From Nocardia niwae NBRC 108934 = DSM 45340 (GTDB taxonomy: Bacteria > Actinomycetota > Actinomycetes > Mycobacteriales > Mycobacteriaceae): a stretch of 49,188 nucleotides of DNA. The notes below the pieces were generated by a model, which saw only the letters and a program-made list of their open reading frames with translations, made no database searches and was not told the DNA's origin. The stretch is taken from positions 1 to 49,188 of the forward strand of contig NZ_BDCK01000053.1 of NCBI RefSeq assembly GCF_001613465.1. The letters run 5' to 3'. This document shows, piece by piece, positions 10,227-18,226 of the stretch; the stretch's first letter is position 1, and the number at the start of each line of letters is the position of its first letter. The position numbers were made by a program, and so were the translations under genes.

Positions 10227-11678
10227 TCACTCGGCCAAGTGTGCGGCCGCCTTTTCCGCGATCATCATGGTCGTGGCCTGCGGTCCCCGACTCAACGGCA
10301 CGGGGACGATGGACAGATCCACTACGGACAATCCGGTGACGCCGTGCACCGCGCACAATTCGTCCACCACGGCCGCCGGATCGTCTTCCCGGCCCATACG
10401 GCAGGTTCCGGACAAATGTTGCGAAGTGGCGAGATTCGCGCGTAACCATGCGTCGAGCTCGACGGGCGGCGGTATCGGATCCACCGGCCGCGCGTTCATT
10501 CGTCGCAGCAGCCCGCCCGCGGTCGCCACCGTGTCGCGCAGCCGGGCGCGATCCGGCTCGGCGGTGAGGTAGCGGTAATCGATCCGCGGCGCCGCGTCTG
10601 GTTCGGCCGACCGCAAACGGAGCGCTCCGGCCGACCACGGGCGCATCAGCGTGACGCCGAGCCTGTGCACGCCCGGAGTGAAAGACACAGCGTAGGGCCG
10701 GATTTCGACGTCATCGAGCTCGAGCACCGTCTCCAGCGGGACGGTGGGCGGCTCGTCCAGATCGAGCAGGTAGGAGATCCCCACTTCGGGATGGTCGCTG
10801 AGCCAGGCGCCGACCGGGGCGGCGTGCACCACAGGGACGCCCAACGGGCGAAGCTGCCCCGGGTCGCCGACGCCCGAGCGCAGCAGCAGCGCGGCCGACT
10901 CGATCGCTCCGGCACAGAGCACGACGCGATCGGCCCACTCGACGCCGCTCTCGCCGTCGCGTACGCACTCCACGCCGACCGCCCGGGTGCCGTCGAAGCG
11001 AACGCGGGTGACGAACGTATCCCCGGCGACGGTCAGATTCGGACGGGTCAGCGCGGGCAGCAGATAGCCGATCGACGGGCCGATCCGCCTCCCCTGTTCG
11101 CGATTACACGGCACGATGCCGACACCCTCGCCGCTGTCGGGGGCGTTGAGATCGGGCACCTCGGCGAACCCGGCGGCGAGGCAGGCGTCCGTGAACGCCG
11201 CGCTGACCGGAGTGGGAGCCGAGGTGCGCGCCACCGGAATCGGGCCGTGCGCGCCGTGCCAGGGCCGATCGCCGAAGTCCAGGTCACGCTCGACCCGGCA
11301 GAAGAACGGGAGCACCGACTCGAACGACCAGGTGTCCGAGCCGCCGAGCGCCTGCTGCCAGGCGTCGAAATCCGCCGCGGTGGCGCGGACGAAGTAGCCG
11401 CCGTTGACCGCTCCCGAACCGCCGATCAGCTTGCCGCGCACGATGGTTCCCGGCACCGGCGGATCCTCGGCGAGGGCGACCTCGTAGCGCCACAGCCACC
11501 CCGCCTCCGGACCGATCGGCAGCACCGCCGCGTCCAGCAACTCGGCGGGCATCGCGTCGAGACCGGTCCACAGCGGACCGGCCTCGAGCAACCGCACCGT
11601 CCGCGCCGGATCGGTGCTCAACCGTTCCGCCAGGACGCATCCGGCGGTACCGCCCCCGACGATGAGCGTGTCGGCCAT
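10227..11678 (-). CDS. mftG: Mycofactocin-associated GMC-family flavin dehydrogenase MftG
   Basis: Glucose-methanol-choline family flavoprotein of 483 residues. In mycofactocin systems MftG is proposed to re-oxidise reduced mycofactocin and pass electrons to the respiratory chain. Visible signatures are the N-terminal ADP-binding motif VGGGTAGCVLAERL, the FAD-contact stretch GKLIGGSGAVNGGYFVRA near residue 83, the family's C-terminal active-site histidine in SQHLSGTCRMG, and the closing FAD motif GPQATTMMIAEKAA. The start has GGGAG seven bases upstream. It is the last gene of the mft run, 100 bp downstream of mftF. The subfamily call relies on context, since GMC enzymes resemble one another; choline or alcohol dehydrogenase would be the alternative without the neighbours. 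Confidence 0.82.
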   Translation of the reverse strand: MADTLIVGGGTAGCVLAERLSTDPARTVRLLEAGPLWTGLDAMPAELLDAAVLPIGPEAGWLWRYEVALAEDPPVPGTIVRGKLIGGSGAVNGGYFVRATAADFDAWQQALGGSDTWSFESVLPFFCRVERDLDFGDRPWHGAHGPIPVARTSAPTPVSAAFTDACLAAGFAEVPDLNAPDSGEGVGIVPCNREQGRRIGPSIGYLLPALTRPNLTVAGDTFVTRVRFDGTRAVGVECVRDGESGVEWADRVVLCAGAIESAALLLRSGVGDPGQLRPLGVPVVHAAPVGAWLSDHPEVGISYLLDLDEPPTVPLETVLELDDVEIRPYAVSFTPGVHRLGVTLMRPWSAGALRLRSAEPDAAPRIDYRYLTAEPDRARLRDTVATAGGLLRRMNARPVDPIPPPVELDAWLRANLATSQHLSGTCRMGREDDPAAVVDELCAVHGVTGLSVVDLSIVPVPLSRGPQATTMMIAEKAAAHLAE

Positions 11679-11778
11679 TCGGACTCCCGTTCAGTGTCTC
11701 GGCGCGGTCCGCGGCGCCGGGCGGCGGCTGGGCGAGGGTGCGGGCAAGATCCAGGTCATCGCGGGTGGTCCGGGTCGA

Positions 11779-13215
11779 TCAGCGCGACGGCGTAGTGGGT
11801 TTCAGCGCTTCCACGCTGCGCGCGCGGTACGCGCCCAGCCACAAACCGGTGCCGTAGGCGATGTCGTCGAGGCGCTTGTAGATCACGTACCGCACCGGGT
11901 CCAGACCGCCCGCATCGCGATGGGTGAACCAGTCGGCCAGGCCGTCCGCGACGGCCATGGTGATCGCGATGCGCCGGATACGCCGCGAGAAGATCATCGC
12001 CAGCACCGTGAGCGGCCAGTAGTGCCTGCACATCGCCGAAGCCAGGCGCCAGAGCCCGGCGAAGAAGCCACGCGCGAGGTAGATCGCGGCGATCCGGGTG
12101 GGGTTGTCGAGCTCGGCGAAGACGCGGCGCAACCGGGCCAGGGCGGTGATCAGGGTGACGATGCCGCCGAACAGCCCCCACCTGGTGAGCGTGGCGAACA
12201 AGAACGCCGCCAGCAGCGTCCAGGACGGCACCGACAGCGGTGACACCGTGTCCGCGTGCCGTTCGCCCAGCGGCGCGGCACCCGTGCCGTAGAACAGCTT
12301 TCGGCCGAACCAGGCGCGGAAGCACACCCGGTGGTCGTGCGCCACGTGCGCCGCGGGCTCGTAGCGCAGCCGCCACCCGGCCCGCTCCAGCCGCCAGCAC
12401 AGGTCGACGTCCTCGGCGACGTGCATCGACTCGTCGAAGCCGCCTTGTTCCAGCAGCGCCCTGCGCCGCGCCAGCAGCGCCGCGCTCGGCACATAGGACA
12501 CCACTCCGCGCGAGTGCACGGCGGCCTCGCGCCTGCCCAGATCGAGTGAGGAGCGGGTGTGCTCGTAGCGCGCCAGCGCGGTGGACTCCGGGTCCAGCGC
12601 GACGATGCGCGGGGCGACCAGGGCCACCCCCGGGTCGCTGAAGTGGCCGAGCATCACCTCCAGCCATCCGCTGCGCGGCACCACGTCGGAGTCCAGGAAG
12701 GCGACGAAGTCGGTTGTCGCCGCCCGTAAGCCGGCGTTGCGGGCGGCGGCGGGCCCTTGTTTGCGGTCGTGCCGCAGCACGGTCACCCGGCACCGGGTGC
12801 CGCGGTTGCGCGGGATCCGGACCGGCTGGTCGGACCCGTCATCGACCACGATGACGTTGTGCCCGCGCAGCGCGGCCAGCAGCCGCGCCAGGCCCTCGGC
12901 GTTGTTGTGCAGCGGCACGATGACGGTGACGTCCTCCGGCGACGGCAGCAACCGGGGGCGGGGATTGGCCACTCCGCTGTCGAGCAGCCGTCTGGCAACG
13001 ACGGCGGACTTCGGGCCGGTCACCTCCAGGTACCCGTCACCGATCATCTCGGCGGCCTCCGGGGCAAGTCGCAGCAACCTGGCCGGTGAACCGCCGATCA
13101 GGACCCGCCCGTCGGAGTATGCGCGTACCCGAGGATCGATCCGCACCCCGAATCCGTCGGGCAGGCGATCATGGCGCATTCCTGGCATGCTAGGCGGAGT
13201 TTCGCGGGTAGACAT
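11779..13215 (-). CDS. mftF: Mycofactocin glycosyltransferase MftF (GT2 family)
   Basis: Family 2 glycosyltransferase that oligoglucosylates premycofactocin in characterised mycobacterial systems. The N-terminal segment (RLPDGFGVRIDPRVR, then LIGGSPARLLRLAPEA) is the MftF-specific leader. The GT-A core follows: VTVIVPLHNNAEGLARLL, VVDDGS, GPAAARNAGLRA, the metal-binding FLDSDVVP, and HVAEDVDLCWRLERAGW. Hydrophobic helices near the C-terminus (PSWTLLAAFLFATL and later) suggest membrane attachment. ATG 13215 gives 478 residues but has a poor ribosome binding site; ATG 13179 (MRHDRLPDGF) would match remembered mycobacterial MftF starts better. It is 195 bp from mftBC, a longer gap than usual for this operon, and mftD and mftE, which normally lie between mftC and mftF, are missing here. 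Confidence 0.87.
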   Translation of the reverse strand: MSTRETPPSMPGMRHDRLPDGFGVRIDPRVRAYSDGRVLIGGSPARLLRLAPEAAEMIGDGYLEVTGPKSAVVARRLLDSGVANPRPRLLPSPEDVTVIVPLHNNAEGLARLLAALRGHNVIVVDDGSDQPVRIPRNRGTRCRVTVLRHDRKQGPAAARNAGLRAATTDFVAFLDSDVVPRSGWLEVMLGHFSDPGVALVAPRIVALDPESTALARYEHTRSSLDLGRREAAVHSRGVVSYVPSAALLARRRALLEQGGFDESMHVAEDVDLCWRLERAGWRLRYEPAAHVAHDHRVCFRAWFGRKLFYGTGAAPLGERHADTVSPLSVPSWTLLAAFLFATLTRWGLFGGIVTLITALARLRRVFAELDNPTRIAAIYLARGFFAGLWRLASAMCRHYWPLTVLAMIFSRRIRRIAITMAVADGLADWFTHRDAGGLDPVRYVIYKRLDDIAYGTGLWLGAYRARSVEALKPTTPSR

Positions 13216-13410
13216 CAACAGTCCGGAAAAAACGGCAGATTTCCGGGCGAAACCGGCCCGCCACCGGAAGCGGCCCGCGCCGCACCCGATGCCGGGAGTT
13301 CGCCCGGCACCGTGGACCAGCATCCGGCAACGCAACGGCTACCGCCAGGTCGAGGAGCGGGATCGGGCCACTTCCGCACCATCAGCACACTTTTGGCAAA
13401 CTCGAGGGCG

Positions 13411-14955
13411 TCACGCCAGCGGGCTCTCGTCACAGGCCCGCGCCGGGCGGCGCTCCGGCGTGAATCCGGCCGGGCGCGTCGCGCTCAACGTCAACGGGAC
13501 CGGCCCGCCCCTGCGCCCGCCCGCACGCGGCGTGACCCGGCGCGAGTGGTCGACCGACGAACGCGGAATCATCCGCTCGGTGTCGGCCAGCGCCGCCTCG
13601 CCGTAGCCCTGCACGCACTCCGGGTCGGGACCGTCGGCGGGCAGCCCGGTGAAGAACTTCGCCGCCATGCAGCCGCCCCGGCAGGCGTCGTAGTGGCTGC
13701 ACGACGCGCACGCGCCGCCGCCGCTGGGCTCGCGCAGCTCCCCGAACAGCTCCGAGGAGTGCCAGACGGTCTCGAAACCGCCGTCGGCCACCACGTTTCC
13801 GGCGCGGAACCGGTCGTGAATGGCGAACGGACAGGCGTAGACGTCGCCCACCGGGTCCACCAGGCAGACCACCCGGCCCGCGCCGCACATGTTCAGGCCC
13901 GGCAGCGCCTGGCCGAAGGCCGACAGGTGGAAGAACGAATCGCCGGTGAGCACGCCCTCGCCGTTGCGCAGCAGCCAGTCGTAGAGCACGCGCTGCTGGT
14001 CGGGCGTCGGGTGCAACTCGTCCCACACGTCCGCCCCCCGCCCCGAAGGCCGCAACCTGGTCAGCCGCAGGGTGGCGCCGTATCTCTCGGCGATGGCGCG
14101 GAATTCGTCGAGCTGCCCGATGTTGTGCCTGGTCGCCACCACCGACAGTTTCGCGTCCCGGAAACCCGCCGCGGCGAGGTTCTCCAGCGCGCGGATGGCC
14201 ATGGCGTAGGAGCCAGGGCCGCGCACGGCGTCGTTGACCGCCGCGTCGGCGCCGTCCAGCGACACCTGCACGTCGACGTAGTCACTGGCCGCCAGCCGGG
14301 CCGCGACCTCGGGCGTGATCCGCACGCCGTTGGTGGAGAACTTCACGCCCACGTGGTGGGCGGTCGCGTAGTCGACCAGCTCCCAGAAGTCCGGGCGCAC
14401 CGTGGGCTCGCCGCCGCCGATGTTCACGTAGAACACCTGCATGCGCTCGAACTCGTCGATCAGCGCCTTGCACTGCTCGGTGCTCAGCTCGCGCGGATCC
14501 CGGCGGCCCGAGGAGGACAGGCAGTGCACGCACGACAGATTGCAGGCGTAGGTGAGTTCCCAGGTCAGGCAGATCGGCGCGGCGAGGCCGGACTCGAAAC
14601 GGTCCACCAGGCGCACCGCGGCGTCCGACCGCGCGTCCGCCCCCGCCACCGCGGGCCCTCGCCTGACGGCGGCCGGTGCGGGCGCACCGGCGGGCGCGCC
14701 GACGATCATGTCCGAATCGGCGAGCTGGGTCAGCGCCTTCACGTACGCGTCGGCGCCAGCGTCCGGTATGCCCGCCGCCCGCAGGGCGGTGCGGGCCGAC
14801 GGGTGCTCCGGCAGCGACCGGACGATCTCGACGATCCGCGGACTCTTCAGAAAAGACAGCTTGCGCGTGCCGAAGTGGTAGAGCAGAGCGCCGAACGGCT
14901 CCGGGCGCAGCGCCACGCGCGGGTGCAGCTGCCAGCGGGTATCGAGATCGAGCAT
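13411..14955 (-). CDS. mftC: Fused MftB-MftC: mycofactocin peptide chaperone plus radical SAM maturase
   Basis: One 514-residue reading frame joins two proteins that are separate in Mycobacterium. Residues 1-85 match the RiPP-recognition chaperone MftB (WQLHPRVALRPEPFGALLYH, HFGTRKLSFLK). An Ala/Pro-rich linker of about 30 residues follows (86-115). The rest is MftC: LTWELTYACNLSC with the CX3CX2C cluster at C138, C142 and C145, then VNIGGGEPTVR, and a SPASM domain with many cysteines (CGAGRVVC, CSHYDACRGGCMAAKFF, PECVQG). MftC decarboxylates the C-terminal tyrosine of MftA and forms a Val-Tyr carbon-carbon bond. A basic Pro/Ala/Gly tail of roughly 50 residues extends past the usual end. The start has GAGG four bases upstream and is 16 bp from the mftA stop, so the two are almost certainly cotranscribed. 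Confidence 0.93.
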   Translation of the reverse strand: MLDLDTRWQLHPRVALRPEPFGALLYHFGTRKLSFLKSPRIVEIVRSLPEHPSARTALRAAGIPDAGADAYVKALTQLADSDMIVGAPAGAPAPAAVRRGPAVAGADARSDAAVRLVDRFESGLAAPICLTWELTYACNLSCVHCLSSSGRRDPRELSTEQCKALIDEFERMQVFYVNIGGGEPTVRPDFWELVDYATAHHVGVKFSTNGVRITPEVAARLAASDYVDVQVSLDGADAAVNDAVRGPGSYAMAIRALENLAAAGFRDAKLSVVATRHNIGQLDEFRAIAERYGATLRLTRLRPSGRGADVWDELHPTPDQQRVLYDWLLRNGEGVLTGDSFFHLSAFGQALPGLNMCGAGRVVCLVDPVGDVYACPFAIHDRFRAGNVVADGGFETVWHSSELFGELREPSGGGACASCSHYDACRGGCMAAKFFTGLPADGPDPECVQGYGEAALADTERMIPRSSVDHSRRVTPRAGGRRGGPVPLTLSATRPAGFTPERRPARACDESPLA

Positions 14956-14971
14956 CGTCCTCGACCGCCCG

Positions 14972-15121
14972 TCAGTAGACGCCGCACATGCCGTCGATGG
15001 ACACCTCTTCGATGAGGCTCTCCTCGACCAGCGGGGCCTGTTCGGCCGACTGCGCGGCGGCGGCCGCCATCCGTCCGGTGTTGTCGGTTTCCGCGTGTCC
15101 GATGGACCCGTATTCCGGCAT
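14972..15121 (-). CDS. mftA: Mycofactocin precursor peptide MftA
   Basis: Precursor of the peptide-derived redox cofactor mycofactocin, 49 residues. The C-terminus is exactly the conserved core IDGMCGVY, whose final Val-Tyr is modified by MftC. The leader just before it, LVEESLIEEVS, matches the acidic recognition segment of mycobacterial MftA. I chose ATG 15121 (MPEYGSIGHAE) because GGAGG lies six bases upstream; an upstream in-frame start at 15190 would add 23 residues with no such site. The N-terminal half is Ala-rich and specific to this lineage. It is first in the minus-strand operon mftA-mftBC-mftF-mftG. Confidence 0.95.
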   Translation of the reverse strand: MPEYGSIGHAETDNTGRMAAAAAQSAEQAPLVEESLIEEVSIDGMCGVY

Positions 15122-15470
15122 GACTACCTCCGCGAGGACGATCCGAGTGCGAACTGCCCGGTGCAATTCGTGCTCACACAATAACGTCATAAACTGACAA
15201 AAGAACAGGTTTCAGTCACCGAATCGGCGAACGGGCGTTCCAGGCGTCGCGCACCCGGGGACGACCGGCCCATTCGGCCGCGAGCGGAGTGGAACAGGCG
15301 GCGACGGGGCCGATACCCGGCGCTCTAGACTGCGGGTGGCAAGCAGCTGAACGGAATGTGACGGGCGGCACACGCCCGCGGTGGTAGAGGTGGCATGGGA
15401 GTCGGACGAATGCAGGCGAACGGGGGCGGCAGCACACCGCGGTGCGCGCATCAGGCCCGGAGGCGGACGC
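15122..15470. promoter_or_regulatory. Divergent intergenic region between mftA and a TetR gene
   Basis: About 350 bp with no recognisable gene. The least GC-rich part is at 15176-15220 and is the likely site of the mftA promoter on the minus strand, but I found no convincing -35/-10 pair. The sequences ACTGA and TCAGT flank a 14-bp spacer around 15193-15217 as a weak inverted repeat. The TetR ribosome binding site CGGAGG at 15459-15464 lies at the other end. Confidence 0.35.
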
Positions 15471-16109
15471 TTGCGTAACCACGGAGGGCCGGCGAGCACC
15501 ACGAATCGCACACTGTCGGAGTCCGAGATCGTCGAGGCCGCGCTGCGGGTGGTGCGCGAGGACGGCGTCGAGAAATTGTCGATGCGGCGACTATCCCGCG
15601 AACTCGGCGTCTCCCCGATGGCGCCCTACTACTACGTCGCCGACAAGCGGGAGCTGCTCGACCTCGTCGCCAGCGCGGCGCTGACCGGAGTGCGCACCCC
15701 GCCAGCGGAATCCGGGCCTTGGCAACATCGGCTGCGCGATCTCGTCGACCAGATCGACGAGAAGCTGCGCAAGCATCCCGGCCTCGGCGACATCCTCATC
15801 GAGCAGATGCTCGGCAAACAGCTCGACCTGATCGCCGCGATCATGGACATCCTCGACGAGGCGGGCTTCGGCGACCGCAACATCCTGGCCGCCTACGCGA
15901 CCATCCACACCTACTTGTTCGGTCGCAGCCGGGTGAACCCGCGCGACCGCTCGGCCCCTGCCGATGTCACGCTGCCCCCCGTTGTCGAGCGGGCCACCCG
16001 GCACATCGGCGACCTGCGCGGACGGTACTCCTACGACTTCGGCATGGAGGTGCTGATCGCCGGTCTGGAGGCCCAGCTTGTCCGCCAGGCGACGCCCGAC
16101 GTACGATGA
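15471..16109 (+). CDS. TetR/AcrR-family transcriptional regulator
   Basis: A 212-residue one-component regulator. The N-terminal helix-turn-helix reads ALRVVREDGVEKLSMRRLSR then ELGVSPMAPYYYVADKRELL, with PYYYVADK as the recognition-helix end typical of the TetR class with a tetracycline-repressor-like C-terminal domain. A TTG start at 15471 is preferred because CGGAGG sits six bases upstream (15459-15464); a GTG at 15381 would add 30 residues that look unstructured and has no good site. It is divergent from mftA, but its sequence does not resemble the mycofactocin regulator MftR as I remember it, so regulation of itself or of kshB, 61 bp downstream, is equally likely. Ligand unknown. Confidence 0.8.
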   Translation: MRNHGGPASTTNRTLSESEIVEAALRVVREDGVEKLSMRRLSRELGVSPMAPYYYVADKRELLDLVASAALTGVRTPPAESGPWQHRLRDLVDQIDEKLRKHPGLGDILIEQMLGKQLDLIAAIMDILDEAGFGDRNILAAYATIHTYLFGRSRVNPRDRSAPADVTLPPVVERATRHIGDLRGRYSYDFGMEVLIAGLEAQLVRQATPDVR

Positions 16110-16112
16110 AAC

Positions 16113-16126
16113 TGAAACACGTTCTA
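16113..16126 (+). promoter_or_regulatory. KstR-type operator upstream of kshB
   Basis: The 14-mer TGAAACACGTTCTA matches all eight fixed positions of the KstR consensus TnnAACnnGTTnnA. It starts three bases after the TetR stop codon and ends 44 bp before the kshB start. KstR represses cholesterol-degradation genes, including kshB, in Mycobacterium and Rhodococcus. By chance about one such match per window is expected, so position carries the weight. Binding is inferred. Confidence 0.7.
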
Positions 16127-16170
16127 GTTTTTGCGTCGCGGCTCGCCCGTGCCAGGTTCGAGAGGACGAC

Positions 16171-17226
16171 ATGACCACTGTCGAGGTTCCCCACGGCTCG
16201 CGCTCGGTCGTGCTGCGGGTATCCGCGGTCATCACCGAGACGGCCGACACCCGCTCGCTGGTCTTCGACGTTCCCGACGAGCTGGCCGAGAAGTTCCGCT
16301 ACCAGCCGGGACAGTTCCTCACCCTGCGCATCCCCAGCGACCGGACCGGCTCGGTGGCGCGGTGCTACTCGCTGGCCAGCTCGCCGCACACCGACGACCG
16401 GCCGAAGGTGACCGTCAAGCGGACCGAGGGCGGCTACGGGTCGAACTGGGTGTGCGACAACGTGAAAGCGGGCGACCAGATCGAGGTCCTGCCGCCCTCG
16501 GGCGTCTTCACCCCGAAGGACCTGGACGACGACCTGCTGCTGTTCGGCGCGGGCAGCGGCATCACGCCGGTCATGTCCATCCTCAAATCCGCGCTGGCCC
16601 GCGGCACCGGCCGCATCGTGCTGGTCTACGCCAACCGCGACCACGAGTCGGTGATCTTCGCCGGCGAGCTGCGCGAGCTGGCCGACAAGCACCCGCAGCG
16701 CCTCACCGTGATCCACTGGCTGGAGTATCTGCAGGGCCTGCCGACTGCCGACGCGCTGGCCACCCTCGTGGCCCCGTATCGCGGCTACGACGCGTTCATG
16801 TGCGGGCCCAAGCCGTTCATGGACCGGGTGCACGACGCGCTCGCGCAACTGGGCGTGCCACGTTCACGCACGCACGCCGAGGTGTTCAACTCCCTGGCCG
16901 GGGATCCGTTCGCCGACCAGGCGCCGGTGGAGGTCTCCGACGAGGAGGCGGCCGACGCGGCGACCGTCGAGGTCGAACTCGACGGCGAAGTGCACGAGCT
17001 GAAATGGCCGCGCAAGCAGACGCTGGTGGACATCATGCTGGCCAAGGGCTTGGACGTGCCCTATTCCTGCCAGGAAGGCGAATGCGGCTCGTGCGCGTGC
17101 ACGGTGCTCGAGGGCAAGGTCGAAATGGACAATGCCGAAATTCTCGACCCGGAGGATATCGAGAACGGTTACATCCTCGGATGCCAGGCGCATCCGGTGA
17201 CCGACCACCTGAAGATCCAGTTCTGA
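16171..17226 (+). CDS. kshB: 3-ketosteroid 9-alpha-monooxygenase, ferredoxin reductase component KshB
   Basis: Reductase that moves electrons from NADH through FAD and a [2Fe-2S] centre to the Rieske oxygenase KshA, which hydroxylates C9 of 3-ketosteroids and opens ring B. The protein has 351 residues, close to Mtb KshB. In order: FAD-binding RCYSLASSP (residues 64-72), the NAD-binding GAGSGITP (126-133), and a C-terminal plant-type ferredoxin domain with C300, C305, C308 and C338. The stretch PGQFLTLRIPSDRTGSVARC is almost identical to what I recall of mycobacterial KshB. The ATG has AGAGG five bases upstream. It follows a KstR-like box and ends at a strong terminator, so it is probably a single-gene transcript, although the TetR gene could be cotranscribed. 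Related HmpA/PaaE-type reductases are the alternative. Confidence 0.88.
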   Translation: MTTVEVPHGSRSVVLRVSAVITETADTRSLVFDVPDELAEKFRYQPGQFLTLRIPSDRTGSVARCYSLASSPHTDDRPKVTVKRTEGGYGSNWVCDNVKAGDQIEVLPPSGVFTPKDLDDDLLLFGAGSGITPVMSILKSALARGTGRIVLVYANRDHESVIFAGELRELADKHPQRLTVIHWLEYLQGLPTADALATLVAPYRGYDAFMCGPKPFMDRVHDALAQLGVPRSRTHAEVFNSLAGDPFADQAPVEVSDEEAADAATVEVELDGEVHELKWPRKQTLVDIMLAKGLDVPYSCQEGECGSCACTVLEGKVEMDNAEILDPEDIENGYILGCQAHPVTDHLKIQF

Positions 17227-17257
17227 TCGAGCGCGCATTCCGAACGCGATTATGCGT

Positions 17258-17296
17258 TCACCCGCAATCGTGGCATTAGCCGATCGATTGCGGTGA
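17258..17296. terminator. Bidirectional hairpin terminator between kshB and the alkD-like gene
   Basis: Two arms, 17258-17270 and 17285-17296, pair over 12 bp with one bulged C around a 14-nt loop. The element sits 32 bp after the kshB stop and touches the stop of the convergent gene. It lacks a long U tract, as is usual in high-GC actinobacteria. Confidence 0.72.
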
Positions 17297-18034
17297 CTAG
17301 CGCGCGCGGTATTCGGCGCGCATCTCCGGTGGCAGGTGCTCGGTCGCGTAGCTCAACGCGGTGCGCCCCATCGCGGGGGCGTGCCGGTCGAGGAACTCGG
17401 TCAGTAGGCTCCGGTCGACGCGCTTGCCGACTTCGCGCAGCATCCAGCCCACCGCTTTCTGGATCAGATCGCGGCGATCACCGAGCAGCAGTCGGCTCAG
17501 CGCGAAGGTGGTCGAGGCGTCGCCCGCCTTGATGAACGCGAAGGTGGACAGCAGCGCGACCCGCCGCTCCCAGAGCGACTCGGCCCGCGCCAGTTCGAAC
17601 AGCAGCTCACGTGGTTTGTCCAGCAGCCATGGGCCGACGATGTGCTCGGCGGACACATCCACCAGATCCCAGTTGTTCACCCGGCCGCGGCGCACGGCCG
17701 CCAGGTACAGCTCCACCATGGCCGCGCGGGCGGCGTCATCGAAGGAGCGCGGCCGCGACGCCGCGGCGAAGCGCGCGTTCAGGATCACCAGCGCGGCGAA
17801 CCGATCCTCGTGTACGTCACTGTCGAGCAGCAGGTCGATCTCGTCGAGCGCAAGCGCCGCGAAGCGTTTCGCGACACCGCGGCTCGCCGGAACCCGGACG
17901 CCGAGAAACACATCCCCCTCGCCGTACTCGCCCGGCCCGGTCTTGAAGAACCGCCGCAGGTTCGTCGCGTCGGCCGGATTCGCCAGCTCCCGCAGCGCCG
18001 CCTGCACGTCGGCCGCGCTCACCGAGTCACCCAT
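17297..18034 (-). CDS. DNA alkylation repair protein (AlkD-like HEAT-repeat glycosylase)
   Basis: 245 residues, the usual length for AlkD, which removes N3- and N7-alkylated purines without base flipping. Family features seen: GVRVPASRGVAKRF near residue 45, DVHEDRFAALVILNARF near 75 with the conserved E-x-R, the active-site region NNWDLVDVSAEHIVG near residue 118 (W and D), WERRVALLSTFAFIK, LIQKAVGWMLREVGKR and the closing MGRTALSYATEHLP. Each belongs to a helical repeat. AGGAG lies nine bases before the ATG. It is a single gene facing kshB, with 193 bp to the next gene upstream. Function is well supported by family, not tested here. Confidence 0.9.
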   Translation of the reverse strand: MGDSVSAADVQAALRELANPADATNLRRFFKTGPGEYGEGDVFLGVRVPASRGVAKRFAALALDEIDLLLDSDVHEDRFAALVILNARFAAASRPRSFDDAARAAMVELYLAAVRRGRVNNWDLVDVSAEHIVGPWLLDKPRELLFELARAESLWERRVALLSTFAFIKAGDASTTFALSRLLLGDRRDLIQKAVGWMLREVGKRVDRSLLTEFLDRHAPAMGRTALSYATEHLPPEMRAEYRAR

Positions 18035-18226
18035 CGAACCACGCTCCTGTTCCGATCTGCGCTGCGCGCGAGAGGGATGGTGTCACCCGGACAGCCGCAC
18101 CCGAGTCGGGTCCGGGTGCGACGGAGACCTCTGCCGAAGCTGTTACGACGGACGGTACCGGCGCGCTACGACATCCCGGCGAGACCGGTCCTGCACTCGG
18201 AAGTGACACCGATACCGGGCAGCGCG

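Noticed and set aside
15471..16109. Naming the TetR gene mftR
   Set aside because: Position suggests it, but the helix-turn-helix sequence does not resemble MftR as remembered.
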